Below are positions 45,301 through 55,000 of a DNA stretch of 64,000 bases, one piece after another. The first letter of the stretch is position 1; each line of letters starts with the position of its first letter. The stretch covers positions 1-64,000 of the forward strand of contig JARLGZ010000069.1 in assembly GCA_031292515.1 (NCBI GenBank). The letters are read 5' to 3'. Origin of the DNA: Puia sp. GTDB taxonomy: Bacteria > Bacteroidota > Bacteroidia > Chitinophagales > Chitinophagaceae. A program made the translations under genes and the position numbers. Below the pieces are notes generated by a model, which worked only from the letters and a program-made list of their open reading frames with translations, searched no databases and was not told the DNA's origin.

Positions 45301-45456
45301 GCCATGCTGGTAGGGGTGATCACCGGTACCTATTCGTCTATCTTTGTGGCAGCTCCCTTCCTGGTGGATTTTGTGAAAGACAAGCCATTGGGTCAGCAGG
45401 ATCCCGCCGCAGAAAAAGCCAGAGCCGTAGCGACAGCCACGGTCAAAGCAAAATAA
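42379..45456 (+). CDS. secDF: Protein translocase SecDF, fused form
   Basis: 1025 aa joining SecD and SecF, both RND-type membrane domains that use proton motive force to aid late steps of Sec export. SecD begins with one helix and GLDLQGGINVTLDISLDGL, a long periplasmic part to about 500, then its helices (GGTMAFAISFFVIFALML; MAVDTNVIIFERIKEEL). SecF follows from about residue 690 with FKGGRSFVVNF and SMNDTVIVFDRIREN. It is monocistronic, closed by a strong terminator. Confidence 0.96.
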   Translation: MRALVSIFASLLIIISLYQLSFTWFVNKHKSEMETKAKRYVTNLYPSAEKKYPTDKEARALYQADTLDAVYKARLDRLLDSTKDTKVTPWGTTFQKAKENELLLGLDLQGGINVTLDISLDGLVKTMANNPRDPQLLKAIALANQKRVTNSSNFIDLFGQAYKEVNPGGKLAPLFANAGRNKLKFDASDDAVLAYIHDQAKAAMNQTYKIIHYRIDKFGVSQPLISLDENRGVISVELAGATDPERVSRVLQSTANLQFWEVYNIGELQNSIQNADKALQNYLNGVKDTGLAKTDTGIAAKKDTSASTANQNPLFKVIRFIPPTQDPKTGQPRYSDAIAQVALKDTGTVNDYLSNPVVRNSFPQDVKFLWGKQDRDDDGKLIPALRLYAIKTLPGTDKAKIEGGAIEDASQDFDPTTGEVIVEMSMRKQGAKDWAAMTTKNVNRPIAIVLDDIVYSAPLVNEPITGGQSRITMGRGGNTAQSVEEGQDLANILKSGPLEAPAKIVQKQVVGPTLGQEAVHGGTMAFAISFFVIFALMLIYYNTAGWVANTALILNLLFTIGVLSAMHATLTAPGIAGLVLTIGMAVDTNVIIFERIKEELTRGKSYQIAVSDGYKRSLAPVLDAHVTTFLTALILFYFGLGPVLGFATTQLLGIMLSLFCGILVSRLITDFYTNKNRHFKYFTPLSRRIFKHASFKFIEYRKVAYIISVIVLVLGISSFFHGFKEGVEFKGGRSFVVNFRKPVESEEVRVALRKTFTESEPEVKTYATNDKLEITTDYLINEEGPATDSLVLVKLYGGLKSFLPADATPAQFAVVGGPLVEQSKKVTPTISEELKAGAFKATIFAIVIIFLYIFIRFRDWRYSLGTIIALLHDVLVTVAVFSFLPAVVPFTLEIDQHFIAAVLTVIGFSMNDTVIVFDRIRENSRLMKGASNAQIINKSINDTLSRTIMTSLTVFLTILILFLVGGEVTKGFAFAMLVGVITGTYSSIFVAAPFLVDFVKDKPLGQQDPAAEKARAVATATVKAK

Positions 45457-45525
45457 CCAGGCTGCCTAGCGAGATGCGAATGAGCTACAGTAATAAATGA
45501 GCAACAGCAATAGAAGTGAATTCAT

Positions 45526-45559
45526 AAAAAAAACCCGCACGGATCGTGCGGGTTTTTTT
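45526..45559. terminator. Bidirectional terminator between secDF and the His-rich gene
   Basis: CCCGCACG-GAT-CGTGCGGG forms a perfect GC stem flanked by an A-run on the left and a T-run on the right, so it works in both directions for the two convergent genes. Confidence 0.95.
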
Positions 45560-45626
45560 ATCGGGTCTCCTTATAGATAGCAACCGTCAGTAACGAATGG
45601 CATCGCAAAAAACGAATCGTCGGCGA

Positions 45627-45749
45627 TTAACGATGATGATGGTGTCCATGATGATGATGCCCGTGAACAAGCGGGGCATGCGTCGTCGAAGCCACCGCGA
45701 GGCCGCTGAATGCGACCACCAGGGCGATCGACAATAAATACTTTTTCAT
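45627..45749 (-). CDS. 40-aa exported His-rich peptide
   Basis: A short gene from ATG 45749 to TAA 45627. The N-terminus MKKYLLSIALVVAFSGLAVA is a textbook signal peptide. The mature part is about 20 residues and ends HGHHHHGHHHHR: nine of its last eleven residues before the final Arg are His, counting from HG. It should bind Ni, Zn, Cu or Co in the periplasm. It lies between the secDF terminator and the repeat-bearing small protein gene. Heavy-metal efflux genes follow 4 kb away. The start, signal peptide and stop fit so well that I regard it as real despite its length. Confidence 0.75.
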   Translation of the reverse strand: MKKYLLSIALVVAFSGLAVASTTHAPLVHGHHHHGHHHHR

Positions 45750-45980
45750 AAACGGTTTTCTTTAAGTTATAAAATAGAATCGTCTCTATAAATTACCAAA
45801 AAAAACTCGTCCGGAGGCTAAAAACCGACCGTTAACCCCTTTTTAACCAGCAGCGTATTTATCTGGCTACGACTTCTACTCTACTGTGTTATCCGGTCCA
45901 CCGCCATATGGCTGTCCGGCTCCCACACTATGGCTGTTTAACCACTGAATTCCGGGGTGAAATCACCCAAGGGTATAATC

Positions 45981-46017
45981 CAAAAAAAAATCCGGTTACC
46001 CCTGAAGGGTGACCGGA
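45981..46017 (-). terminator. Terminator of the 46062 small-protein gene
   Basis: On the minus strand TCCGGTCACCC and GGGTAACCGGA form an 11-bp stem with one G-T pair and a short loop, followed by nine T's. Confidence 0.85.
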
Positions 46018-46061
46018 ACCTTATGATTTGCGAAGATTGTTCCGTCCGGATATTTACCGGA

Positions 46062-46292
46062 TTATTTAGGGGTCTTGTTCTCTTTAAAACGTTTGTCGGC
46101 CGTTCCGTCCTTCTTGGTGTGAACAGGTGGCTTGGCGGCATTCTTATTGGCCTTGTAGCGCATGTCGGCCGTTCCGTCCTTCTTTTTTGGACCCGCCGTC
46201 GTAGTCGTAGTCGTTTTTGCCGGTGTAGTCTGGGCAAAATTGAACCCGGTCAGCGCAAGCATCAAACTGGCAATCAGGAGAAATTTTTTCAT
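46062..46292 (-). CDS. Small exported protein with two KKDGTAD repeats
   Basis: 76 aa. Signal peptide MKKFLLIASLMLALTGFNFAQ, then a Thr-rich linker, then two copies of a 23-residue unit: KKDGTADMRYKANKN and KKDGTADKRFKENKT. A 21-bp stretch in each unit (46095-46115 and 46164-46184) is identical at DNA level, a recent internal duplication. Strongly basic. I have seen this motif in small Bacteroidota proteins but know no function. Its own terminator lies 45 bp downstream. Confidence 0.8.
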   Translation of the reverse strand: MKKFLLIASLMLALTGFNFAQTTPAKTTTTTTAGPKKKDGTADMRYKANKNAAKPPVHTKKDGTADKRFKENKTPK

Positions 46293-46382
46293 GTTTGGGT
46301 TGATTTTCGTTTAGAATGGTAAAATACGCCATGAATTTATTCAAATACACCGCCTGTACAAAAAATATATTTTTTTCTTAAC

Positions 46383-46402
46383 CAAATGTTAACAATCATT
46401 TG
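46383..46402. promoter_or_regulatory. Inverted repeat CAAATG-N8-CATTTG
   Basis: A perfect 6-8-6 inverted repeat in the 300-bp AT-rich spacer between the small basic protein gene and the histidine kinase gene, 190 bp before the kinase start. The spacer shows no other gene. Confidence 0.35.
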
Positions 46403-46592
46403 TATCTTAATAAGGAACAAAATCTTTATACGCCCCTTAACGACCACTTAACCATTTTCATTCATCGCGGAAGATAAAGGATAGCAATTTTGCAGTACCT
46501 GTCCAATTGCATTTTTGAGATTCTTTTATAGAGTATTTGCAGGTCGTCATATACCGTTCATATACCTTTATGTGCCATAATATTTGCCATCC

Positions 46593-47867
46593 ATGCGTTC
46601 AAAAACCTTAAAATGGATCGTTTTATCCGCTACTTTACTCGTGACGATCATCGTGGGTGTCCAGCTATACTGGCTGCAGAAGGTCTATTCGTTTGAACAG
46701 CGGCAGTTTAACACCAATGTGATAAAAAGCATCCGGGGGGTTTTCGAGGACCTGGCCATGAACGATAGCCCGGGCTTAAACCTGGCCGACCTGATCAAGG
46801 CGCCGAGCACCAATTATTTTGTTTTTGAAGCCGATACGATCCCTCAAAAAGACTCGCTGGTCTTCTGGGTACGCCAGGAATTCGCCGACTTCGACGTATT
46901 GACGGATTGTGAACTGGGCGCCTACAGCACCTCGCAAAAGAAATACGTATACCAGGAATTCATCCCCAGCCCAGCGTCGCGGTATTCAGGCACCAAAGAA
47001 ATCAGCGATCTTCCCGTGTTTCATGACAAAGACAATTCCGACCATATCCTTTTATACTTTCCCCACCGTTCGAAATACATCCTGGAACAAATGGACTTCT
47101 GGATCACCAGCAGCGTCATCCTCTTCCTTGCCCTGATCGGGCTGACCGTGAGCCTGTTCTATTTCTACCGGCAGAAGTTCCTTTCGGAGATCCAAAAGGA
47201 CTTTGTAAACAATTTCACGCATGAATTCAAGACGCCGCTTGCCGTCATGAAGATAGCCGCCGATGTGCTGGCCCAGGAGAATATCGTCAATCAGCCTAAC
47301 AGGCTGGAAAGATATTCGGCGATCATCAAGAACCAGACCGAACACCTGCAAAGTCAGGTCGAGAGGCTTCTGAAAGCGGCTGCCTCCCAATCGAGAGACC
47401 TCCCCATCGAAAAGGAGAATATCGGCGCGCACCAACTCATCGAGCAAGCCCTCAATAAAGTGCAGCCGCTTATAGACCAGAAAAATGCCCGGGTCGAACT
47501 AAAGATGGACGATGAACTGACCGCTATCAATGCGGATAGGGCTCACCTGGAACTCGCGGTGGTGAACCTGCTCGAAAATGCGCTGAAATATTCCAGTGAC
47601 CCGCATATAGTGGTCGAGACGGGCAAGGCGGAGGACGATTTCTTCATCTCTATAAAAGACAACGGCATCGGGATTGAAAAGAAATACCTCAAGAATATAT
47701 TTAAGAAATTTTATCGCGTGCCGACTGGCGATGTGCACAATGTGAAAGGGTTTGGTCTGGGACTGAACTTTGTAAAACGAATCATCGACGCGCACAATGG
47801 TAAGATAAAAGTGAACAGTCTGCCCGGCATTGGCACCGAATTCCGATTATTTATCCCTAACAATTAA
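46593..47867 (+). CDS. Sensor histidine kinase
   Basis: 424 aa from ATG 46593. Two membrane helices (about 7-27 and 171-192) enclose a ~140-residue periplasmic sensor. HisKA follows with the phosphoacceptor H210 in FTHEFKTPL, then HATPase_c: NLLENALKYS (N box), DNGIGIEKKY (G1) and GFGLGLNFVKRI (G2). It is in the same run as the response regulator, 8 bp downstream, and resembles Bacteroidota RprX-type kinases. The signal is unknown. AATATTTG just before the start is close to a -7 box and hints at a very short leader. Confidence 0.93.
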   Translation: MRSKTLKWIVLSATLLVTIIVGVQLYWLQKVYSFEQRQFNTNVIKSIRGVFEDLAMNDSPGLNLADLIKAPSTNYFVFEADTIPQKDSLVFWVRQEFADFDVLTDCELGAYSTSQKKYVYQEFIPSPASRYSGTKEISDLPVFHDKDNSDHILLYFPHRSKYILEQMDFWITSSVILFLALIGLTVSLFYFYRQKFLSEIQKDFVNNFTHEFKTPLAVMKIAADVLAQENIVNQPNRLERYSAIIKNQTEHLQSQVERLLKAAASQSRDLPIEKENIGAHQLIEQALNKVQPLIDQKNARVELKMDDELTAINADRAHLELAVVNLLENALKYSSDPHIVVETGKAEDDFFISIKDNGIGIEKKYLKNIFKKFYRVPTGDVHNVKGFGLGLNFVKRIIDAHNGKIKVNSLPGIGTEFRLFIPNN

Positions 47868-47875
47868 AACGTTCT

Positions 47876-48574
47876 ATGCAAGCAAGTAAAGCAAAAGTGT
47901 TATTAGCCGAAGACGATCTCTCCCTGGGCTATGTTATCAAGGACAACCTGTCGGACGAAGGTTATGACGTGATCCTCTGTCCCGACGGGCAGACGGCAAT
48001 CGACAAGTTCGATAAAAACGAATTCGACATTTGCCTGCTCGACGTAATGATGCCCAACAAGGACGGATTTGCAGTGGCTAAAAAGATCCGGCAGCAGAGC
48101 GATATGGTTCCGATCATCTTCCTGACCGCGAAGTCGATGGAAGAGGACAAGATCAAGGGCTTTCAAAGCGGAGCCGACGATTATATCACAAAGCCCTTCA
48201 GCATCCAGGAACTGATCATGCGCATCGAGGTTTTTCTCAGAAGGACCCGGAAAATGCACTCGGAGAAAACGCTCTCCTATAAGATAGGCAACCTCCAGTT
48301 CTCCTATACCGACCTGAAGCTCGTCATCGAAAAAGAGGTCTTTAACCTTACCCAAAAAGAGGCGGACCTCCTGAAATTCCTTTGCGAACATTCCAACCGT
48401 ATCCTGAAAAGGGAAGAAGTCCTGCTGAACGTATGGGGCAAGGATGACTATTTCCTGGGCCGGAGCATGGATGTATTTATCACAAAGCTCAGGAAATATT
48501 TTAAGGCCGATCCGGATGTCAACCTCGAAACGATACATGGTGTTGGATTCCGCTTTAACACCCCCGTGGCCTAG
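47876..48574 (+). CDS. OmpR-family response regulator
   Basis: 232 aa. The receiver domain has acidic pair D13/D14, phosphoacceptor D56 (CLLDVMMP), T-A-K and YITKPF. A winged-helix DNA-binding domain follows (LTQKEADLLKFLCEHSNRILKREEVL). It is partner of the kinase upstream and resembles RprY of Bacteroides and Porphyromonas. No target can be named. After its stop, 48575-48878 is a 304-bp stretch in which I find no gene, RNA or clear signal. Confidence 0.95.
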   Translation: MQASKAKVLLAEDDLSLGYVIKDNLSDEGYDVILCPDGQTAIDKFDKNEFDICLLDVMMPNKDGFAVAKKIRQQSDMVPIIFLTAKSMEEDKIKGFQSGADDYITKPFSIQELIMRIEVFLRRTRKMHSEKTLSYKIGNLQFSYTDLKLVIEKEVFNLTQKEADLLKFLCEHSNRILKREEVLLNVWGKDDYFLGRSMDVFITKLRKYFKADPDVNLETIHGVGFRFNTPVA

Positions 48575-48878
48575 TGCGGATATTGACCGCTCACTGCCCC
48601 TGCGCCAGATCGCGGCATACCCCGTTTTGAGAGGGATTTTTCCATATTGGAAGCATCCGGGCGCCTTCCTTCGGCGGTTCCGGATCTTTCCGAATACCGG
48701 CGTCCCAGGCCGGCAAAGGATTACAGCCATTATTCCTGCATTTTACCGTTTACGGTATCATTTTGGCGGATATCGGTATTTACCCCGCCCTATCGCCTTA
48801 TAAATTAGCGCCTTAACAATTTGTTTAATAATAATTTTAGCAAAGGGGAGTTATTTGGGATAGCTTTACATAGTTCAA

Positions 48879-49271
48879 ATGCGGAAAGTATTATATATAT
48901 CCAGATCGGTCCTTTTTTTGATCCTGGCCCTGCAGGTTTTAAACCTTAGCATCGCCAGCCAGACCTATTGGGACAATGCCTATGACTATTCATATGCTTA
49001 TAATAGCAAATACGATCCCACGGAAACAGCCGTTGAATGGATCGTAGAGATGAATTGCGGTCAGCAATCAGCCTTCAACTATAATGACCGCACGGATACT
49101 AACAAGAACACCTTCAAATCCCTTCACTGGCAAATAGGCCTTGAAGAGGTCCGCCTTCCTGTCCGGCAGGTTAGTGAAGCCAAAAACTGCCATTTTGCCA
49201 GACCGGCTGGCCGGCTCCCATCCCCGACGACGGCTGGTTTTTCTCCTCCCCCGGAGCAGTCGAACGGTTAG
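48879..49271 (+). CDS. Small exported protein of unknown function, possibly frameshifted tail
   Basis: 130 aa. A signal peptide (VLYISRSVLFLILALQVLNLSIASQ) precedes a Tyr/Asn-rich segment WDNAYDYSYAYNSKYD and a moderately charged region to about residue 95. The last ~35 residues (RPAGRLPSPTTAGFSPPPEQ) are Pro-rich and look like read-through of a noncoding stretch, so the original gene may have ended earlier. No domain recognised. It lies alone between the two-component system and the efflux operon. Confidence 0.5.
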   Translation: MRKVLYISRSVLFLILALQVLNLSIASQTYWDNAYDYSYAYNSKYDPTETAVEWIVEMNCGQQSAFNYNDRTDTNKNTFKSLHWQIGLEEVRLPVRQVSEAKNCHFARPAGRLPSPTTAGFSPPPEQSNG

Positions 49272-49490
49272 TTTTCTACCCGACGCCGTTATTGTTTGCC
49301 ATATTGATAAGAAGAACGGGGACGCCTCGTTGTAGTACGGGTGCCCAGTTAACAGTATTATCCGGTCATACGGAGCCGTGAATAGCCGATATTTCGGGTA
49401 TCCTTTGGCATCGGTGACCCGGATATAGAAAGGAGTGCCCGATATTCGTGTGCGGGTATGGCTTAACCCCTGTTTAACATCAAAAATGAA

Positions 49491-49498
49491 TACTTTTG
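49491..49498 (+). promoter_or_regulatory. -7 box of the metal efflux operon
   Basis: TACTTTTG, a perfect TAnnTTTG, 26 bp before the TolC-family start at 49525. Confidence 0.6.
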
Positions 49499-49524
49499 CA
49501 CACTCAAAAACAGTAGAGAAACCT

Positions 49525-50796
49525 ATGCAAAAAAAATTGCTTATCCTGATCGTGGTTTGTTTGTCGATCCTGTCTTCGAAGGCGCAGCAGCCCGTAGATA
49601 CCCTGCGCTTACGCTTACCCGATGCGGAGAAAATGTTCCTGGACAGCAACCTGCTGCTCCTGGCGCAGAAATACAATATCGAGGCAAACAAGGCGCTGAT
49701 CATACAGGCGCGTCTTTGGCCGAACCCAAACTTCAGCATCGGCCATACTTTATATTCCGGAACCCTGAAGCAGTTCTTCCCATTGGGTGTCAACGACGAA
49801 ACGACGGCCGGTCTCTCGCAGCTCATTTTACTGGCCGGAAAGCGGAACAAGCAAATCAAACTCGCCCAGGCGAATGTCACGCTTACCGAATACCAGTTCT
49901 TCGATCTGCTGAGGACACTGAAATATACGCTTCGGACCGATTTCTTTAATATCTACTATTTACAACAGTCGGCCTCCGTTTATGACACAGAAATCCGGGC
50001 TCTCCGGCAGATTGTCGACGCCTTCGCCCAACAGCAGGGCAAGGGATATATCGCCGAAAAAGAGGTAGTTCGTATCCGGGCACAGCTCTATAGTTTTCAG
50101 AGCGAATACAACGACCTGATCAACCAGATAAACGATCAGCAGTCCGAGATCAGGCTCCTGCTGCAGGTCAAACCTCGCTTCTTCATAAATCCCGTCCCGG
50201 ATTCAGACGCGGTAAAGAGCCTGGATCCTTCAAAATACCCCATCGCCACCCTGGTGGATTCGGCTTACCGCAACCGCACCGACCTCCAGATCGCCCGGGC
50301 GAATACCGATATCAGCAAGCTGAACTATACCTATCAGAAATCGCTGGCCGTACCGGACCTGACCCTTTCGCTGGGTTATGACGAAGCCGGCAGCTTCCTG
50401 TATAACTATTATGGTATCGGTGCATCCATCGATCTGCCCTTCTTCAACCGCAACCAGGGGAATATCAAATCGGCCAGGTCGATGATCGCCTTCAACGAAG
50501 CTACCCAGAAAAGCACCCAGGCCACCGTGGAAGAGAACGTCGCCCGCTCCCTGCAAAAGGCCTTTGCGGAAGACAAGCTTTACCAGAATATCGATCCTAA
50601 ATTCAACGGGGATTTTCAGCGCCTGATGAACGAGGTGCTGATCAACTACCAGAAGAGGAATCTCAGCATCCTGGATTTCCTGGATTTCTATGATTCCTAT
50701 AAACAGACGACCCTGCAGTTGAACTCCATCCGGTTCAACAGGGTCAGCGCTTTCGAAGACATCAATTACTATACGGGAACCAATTTCTTCAACTAG
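49525..50796 (+). CDS. TolC-family outer-membrane efflux protein
   Basis: 423 aa from ATG 49525, chosen because MQKKLLILIVVCLSILSSKAQ is a clear signal peptide directly after a good promoter; upstream in-frame ATGs would bury it. Two OEP repeats follow with long coiled-coil helices and the NPNFSIGHTLYS and GASIDLPFFNRNQGNIKSA strands typical of CzcC/CusC. It forms the exit duct for the adaptor and RND pump encoded next. Confidence 0.92.
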   Translation: MQKKLLILIVVCLSILSSKAQQPVDTLRLRLPDAEKMFLDSNLLLLAQKYNIEANKALIIQARLWPNPNFSIGHTLYSGTLKQFFPLGVNDETTAGLSQLILLAGKRNKQIKLAQANVTLTEYQFFDLLRTLKYTLRTDFFNIYYLQQSASVYDTEIRALRQIVDAFAQQQGKGYIAEKEVVRIRAQLYSFQSEYNDLINQINDQQSEIRLLLQVKPRFFINPVPDSDAVKSLDPSKYPIATLVDSAYRNRTDLQIARANTDISKLNYTYQKSLAVPDLTLSLGYDEAGSFLYNYYGIGASIDLPFFNRNQGNIKSARSMIAFNEATQKSTQATVEENVARSLQKAFAEDKLYQNIDPKFNGDFQRLMNEVLINYQKRNLSILDFLDFYDSYKQTTLQLNSIRFNRVSAFEDINYYTGTNFFN

Positions 50797-50847
50797 ACAA
50801 CCTACCTGTATAAAAACAACCAACCACTGATATTCAACAGATTCAAT

Positions 50848-51957
50848 ATGCAAAAGAGTTTTAAACCCATCAGCCAGCTTCTCATCCTGTTCCTCGCGGT
50901 TTTCTCGCTCCTGTTACAAGCCTGTGAGACAACCGAAAAAAAACCCACAGACGATAAAAGCAAATATGTGATCCCCGATACGGTCATGCAGAGCCTGAAG
51001 ATCGATACGGTGAGCACTTCCCAGCTGATAAACGCCATCACACTGACCGGTAAGGTTGGCACCAATGACGATAATGTCATCCCGGTTTATTCCCTCGTCA
51101 GCGGAAACGTGCAGGATATTAAAGTGCTGCTGGGAGACTATGTAAATGCCGGCCAGGTGTTGGCGGTCGTGAAAAGCCAGGAGATGGCGCAATACAGCAG
51201 CGACCTGCTGAACGCCCAGACTAATTTGCGGATCGCCGAGACAAACCTGCTGAAGACAAAAGATATGTATAAGAGCGGGCTGGCTTCCATGACGGATTCC
51301 CTCACTGCTGAAATTACCGTCCAACAGGCCAGGGCGGAACTGACCCGGGTGGGCAAAGTCTTAAAGATCAACGGCGGCAACACCCAGGGGGATTTTGTCG
51401 TGAGGGCTCCCATCAGCGGCTTTATCGTCCAGAAGTCCGCTACCAACAACATGACGATCCGCGGAGACAACAGCACGAGCCTGTTCACCATATCGGACCT
51501 CAAGAACGTTTGGATACAGGCCAATGTATACGAATCCAATATCAGTCTGATCCACGCCGGTGAAAACGTGGATGTCACCACCCTCGCCTATCCGGGCAAG
51601 GTGTTCAAGGGTAAGATCGACAAAGTCATGAATGTGCTGGACCCTACCAGCAAGGTGATGAAAGTACGGGTGGTGCTGCCCAATGCAGACTATGCGCTAA
51701 AACCTGAGATGTATGCCAGCATCACGGTCAGTGACAAGGAGAACAGGCAATGTCTGAGCGTGCCTTCTACAGCTGTCATCTTTGACCATAGCCAGTACTA
51801 TGTGCTGGTCTTCAACAGCAAATCCGACGTAAAAATAACTCCTGTAAAAGTGCTGAATGCCGTGGGGGAAAAGACCTTTATCGAAGCCGGAGTGAATCAA
51901 GGCGATAAGATCATTTCATCCCAGGCCATCCTGATCTATGATGCCCTGAACAGTTAA
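50848..51957 (+). CDS. RND efflux periplasmic adaptor (CzcB/CusB type), lipoprotein
   Basis: 369 aa. Lipobox at C26 (LLLQAC). Biotinyl-lipoyl-like half-motifs (VSGNVQDIKVLLGDYVNAGQVLAVV and VRAPISGFIVQK) flank a helical hairpin, then beta-barrel and membrane-proximal domains. It links the TolC duct to the pump. There is no N-terminal His-rich or Met-rich metal-binding extension. It is the only adaptor near two pumps, so both may use it. Confidence 0.93.
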   Translation: MQKSFKPISQLLILFLAVFSLLLQACETTEKKPTDDKSKYVIPDTVMQSLKIDTVSTSQLINAITLTGKVGTNDDNVIPVYSLVSGNVQDIKVLLGDYVNAGQVLAVVKSQEMAQYSSDLLNAQTNLRIAETNLLKTKDMYKSGLASMTDSLTAEITVQQARAELTRVGKVLKINGGNTQGDFVVRAPISGFIVQKSATNNMTIRGDNSTSLFTISDLKNVWIQANVYESNISLIHAGENVDVTTLAYPGKVFKGKIDKVMNVLDPTSKVMKVRVVLPNADYALKPEMYASITVSDKENRQCLSVPSTAVIFDHSQYYVLVFNSKSDVKITPVKVLNAVGEKTFIEAGVNQGDKIISSQAILIYDALNS

Positions 51958-52035
51958 TACACTTCATTAGCATTTATCGTCAAAGGTCCAAATTACCAGG
52001 AGCCCTTTGGCGAAAACAAATTAAATCGCCAGGAG

Positions 52036-55000
52036 ATGAACAAGTTTCTCAAAGGTATTATTGCCTTTTCGTTAAAGAACAGGTATTTCATATTCTTTTG
52101 CACGGGTATTTTGCTAGTCTACGGTATCATCACTTTTAAAAACATGCCGATCGAGGCATTCCCGGATGTCACCAATACGGAGATCAGTATCATCACGCAA
52201 TGGCCGGGTCGCAGTGCGGAGGAAATAGAAAAGTTCGTCACGATCCCCGTGGAAATCGCGATGAACCCGGTGCAGCAAAAAATCAGCCTGCGCTCGACCA
52301 GCATTTTCGGCCTCTCTTATGTCAAACTTATCTTCGAAGATGGGGTCGTGGATAAAGACGCACGTATGCAGGTGAATGCGTTATTGGCCAATGTCACACT
52401 GCCGGAAAACATACAGCCCCAGGTGCAGCCGCCCACCGGCCCCACCGGGGAGATCTATCGCTATACGCTGAAGAGCGATATCCGGGACGACCGGGAATTA
52501 AAGACCATGCAGGATTGGGTGATCGACCGGCAGTTGCGTTCGGTGCCGGGCGTAGCGGACATCGTCAGTTTCGGAGGCCGGGTAAAGACCTACGAAATAA
52601 AAGTGGATCCCGGCAAGCTGACCAATCTTGGAATTACCCCCCTGGATGTCTATTCGGCGATTCAAAAAAGCAATATCAATATCGGGGGTGACTTCATCGT
52701 AAAAAACAACCAGGCCTATGTAGTGAGAGGCATCGGTTTGCTCAACGACATCAATGAAATCAAAAACATCATCGTCACCAATAATAACGATATCCCGGTG
52801 CTGGTAAAAGATGTGGCGGATGTAGAGGTCTCCAACATGCCCCGGCTTGGACGGGTCGGGAGAGCCGACCCCGTCACCGATTCTACGGGCAAGCCGGCCA
52901 TTGACCGGGCAGGCCACCGGACGATTGTCGACCAGGATGATGTCGTGGAAGCGATTGTCATCATGCGTAAGGGAGAAAACCCTTCCGCCGTCGTGCAGGC
53001 CGTTAAAAAGAAGATCGAGAAGCTTAATTCCGTGGTCCTCCCGCAGGATACGAAGATCGTTCCCTATTATGACCGGGAAGACCTCATCCACTACGCTACT
53101 CACACCGTACTGCATAACCTCGTGGAAGGCATCCTGCTGGTGACCCTGCTGGTCTCGCTGTTTATGTTCAACTGGCGCACAACCCTGATCGTTTCCATCA
53201 TCATTCCGCTGGCGTTGCTCTTCTCCTTTATCTGTCTCCACCTGATGGGCATGTCGGCAAACCTATTGTCCCTTGGAGCGGTGGACTTCGGCATCATCAT
53301 CGATGGGGCCGTGGTGATGGTGGAAGGTATGTTCGTCATATTGGACCACCAGGCGCGGGATCTGGGCATGGAACGATTCAATAAAATGGCCAAAATGGGG
53401 CTGATCCGGAAGAACGGAGCCGTTCTCGGGAAAGCCATCTTCTTTGCGAAACTGATCATCATTACGGGTCTCATGCCCATATTCGCCTTCCAGAAAGTCG
53501 AGGGGAAAATGTTCTCACCCCTGGCCTATACCCTCGGCTTCGCATTGCTGGGGGCGCTGATTACCACCCTTACGCTGGTACCGGTGCTGATCAACCTGCT
53601 ACTGCGGAAGAATGTCCATGAGAAACACAATCCGTTTACGCATTTCCTGACCGGGATGATGGTCAAAGGATTCATGTTCCACTGGAAACATAAAAAAACC
53701 ACCATCGCGGTCTCTTTTATCATCATCGGCGTCGGCTTCTATGCGTTCAGCCTGCTGGGTACGGAGTTCCTGCCGGAACTCGACGAGGGCGCCATCTGGC
53801 TGAGAGCTCAGCTACCCTATAGCATATCACTGGACAAGTCGGTAGAAACGGCCCGCGCGGTTCGCAAGATGATGATGGAGTTTCCGGAGGTAAAGGTCAT
53901 CGCCTCTCAGACCGGCCGTCCGGACGATGGAACCGATGTGACCGGTTTCTACAACAACGAATTCGATGTGCTGCTATACCCACAGGCCGAATGGAAATCC
54001 GGGCTGACCAAGGAAGAACTGATCGATACCATGAACCGGAAGCTGAGCGTGCTGCCAGGTGTGGACCTGAATTTCTCCCAGCCCATCATGGACAATATCG
54101 AAGAGGCCGTTTCGGGAGTAAAAGGATCCATCTGTGTAAAAGTCTTCGGCGACTCGCTCGGTTATATGGAGGGAAAGGTGACCGATATCTATGATATCCT
54201 GAAGGGCGTAAGGGGCATCGAAGACCTGGGTGTCATCAAAAATATCGGGCAGCCGGAACTGGATATCGACCTCGATCAACAGAAAATGGCGCTCTACGGT
54301 GTCGCCACCGCCGATGCCAATGCCGTTATCGAAATGGCCATCGGCGGTAAAGCAGCCTCTACCTTATACGAAGGCATCAAACTATTCGATATCCGGGTCC
54401 GGTTCCCGGAACAGTACCGGGCTTCCGTAGACGATATAGGCAATCTGATGGTGCCGACCGCCAGCGGATCGAAAGTACCCATCAAGGAGATCGCGAAAAT
54501 CTCCTCGAAGACGGGCCCCTGCCTAATCTTCCGGGATGACAACGAGCGGTATTCCGCCCTGAAGTTTTCCGTCCGCGGCCGCGACATGGGTAGCACCATC
54601 GCCGAAGCCCAGGAGAAAGTCAAAAAAGTCATCAGCCTGAAAAAAGGTTACTCCATGGTATGGCAGGGCGATTTCGAGAATGAGCAAAGAGCCACCAAGC
54701 GCCTGGAACAGGTTGTGCCCATCAGCCTGCTGCTGATCTTCCTGCTGTTATTTATCATGTTCGGCAATTTTAAAGATGCCGGGCTGGTATTCCTGAACGT
54801 GCCGTTTGCCATCGTGGGTGGCGTTGCCGCTTTACATCTCACAGGCACCAATTTCAGCATATCGGCGGGGATCGGCTTTATCGCCCTGTTCGGAATCTGT
54901 ATACAGGACGGCGTACTGCTGATAACCGTATTCAAACATAACCTGGAAAGTATCCGGAACCAAAGCCATACCCTATATACTGCTATTAAACTGGGAGTTA

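Noticed and set aside
48575-48878. Structured RNA in the gap after the response regulator
   Set aside because: Several short GC-rich inverted stretches are present, but no known RNA motif, promoter box or terminator could be recognised.
49068-49880. 270-residue frame antisense to the TolC gene start
   Set aside because: It covers the signal peptide and start of the TolC-family gene; no domain, no promoter.
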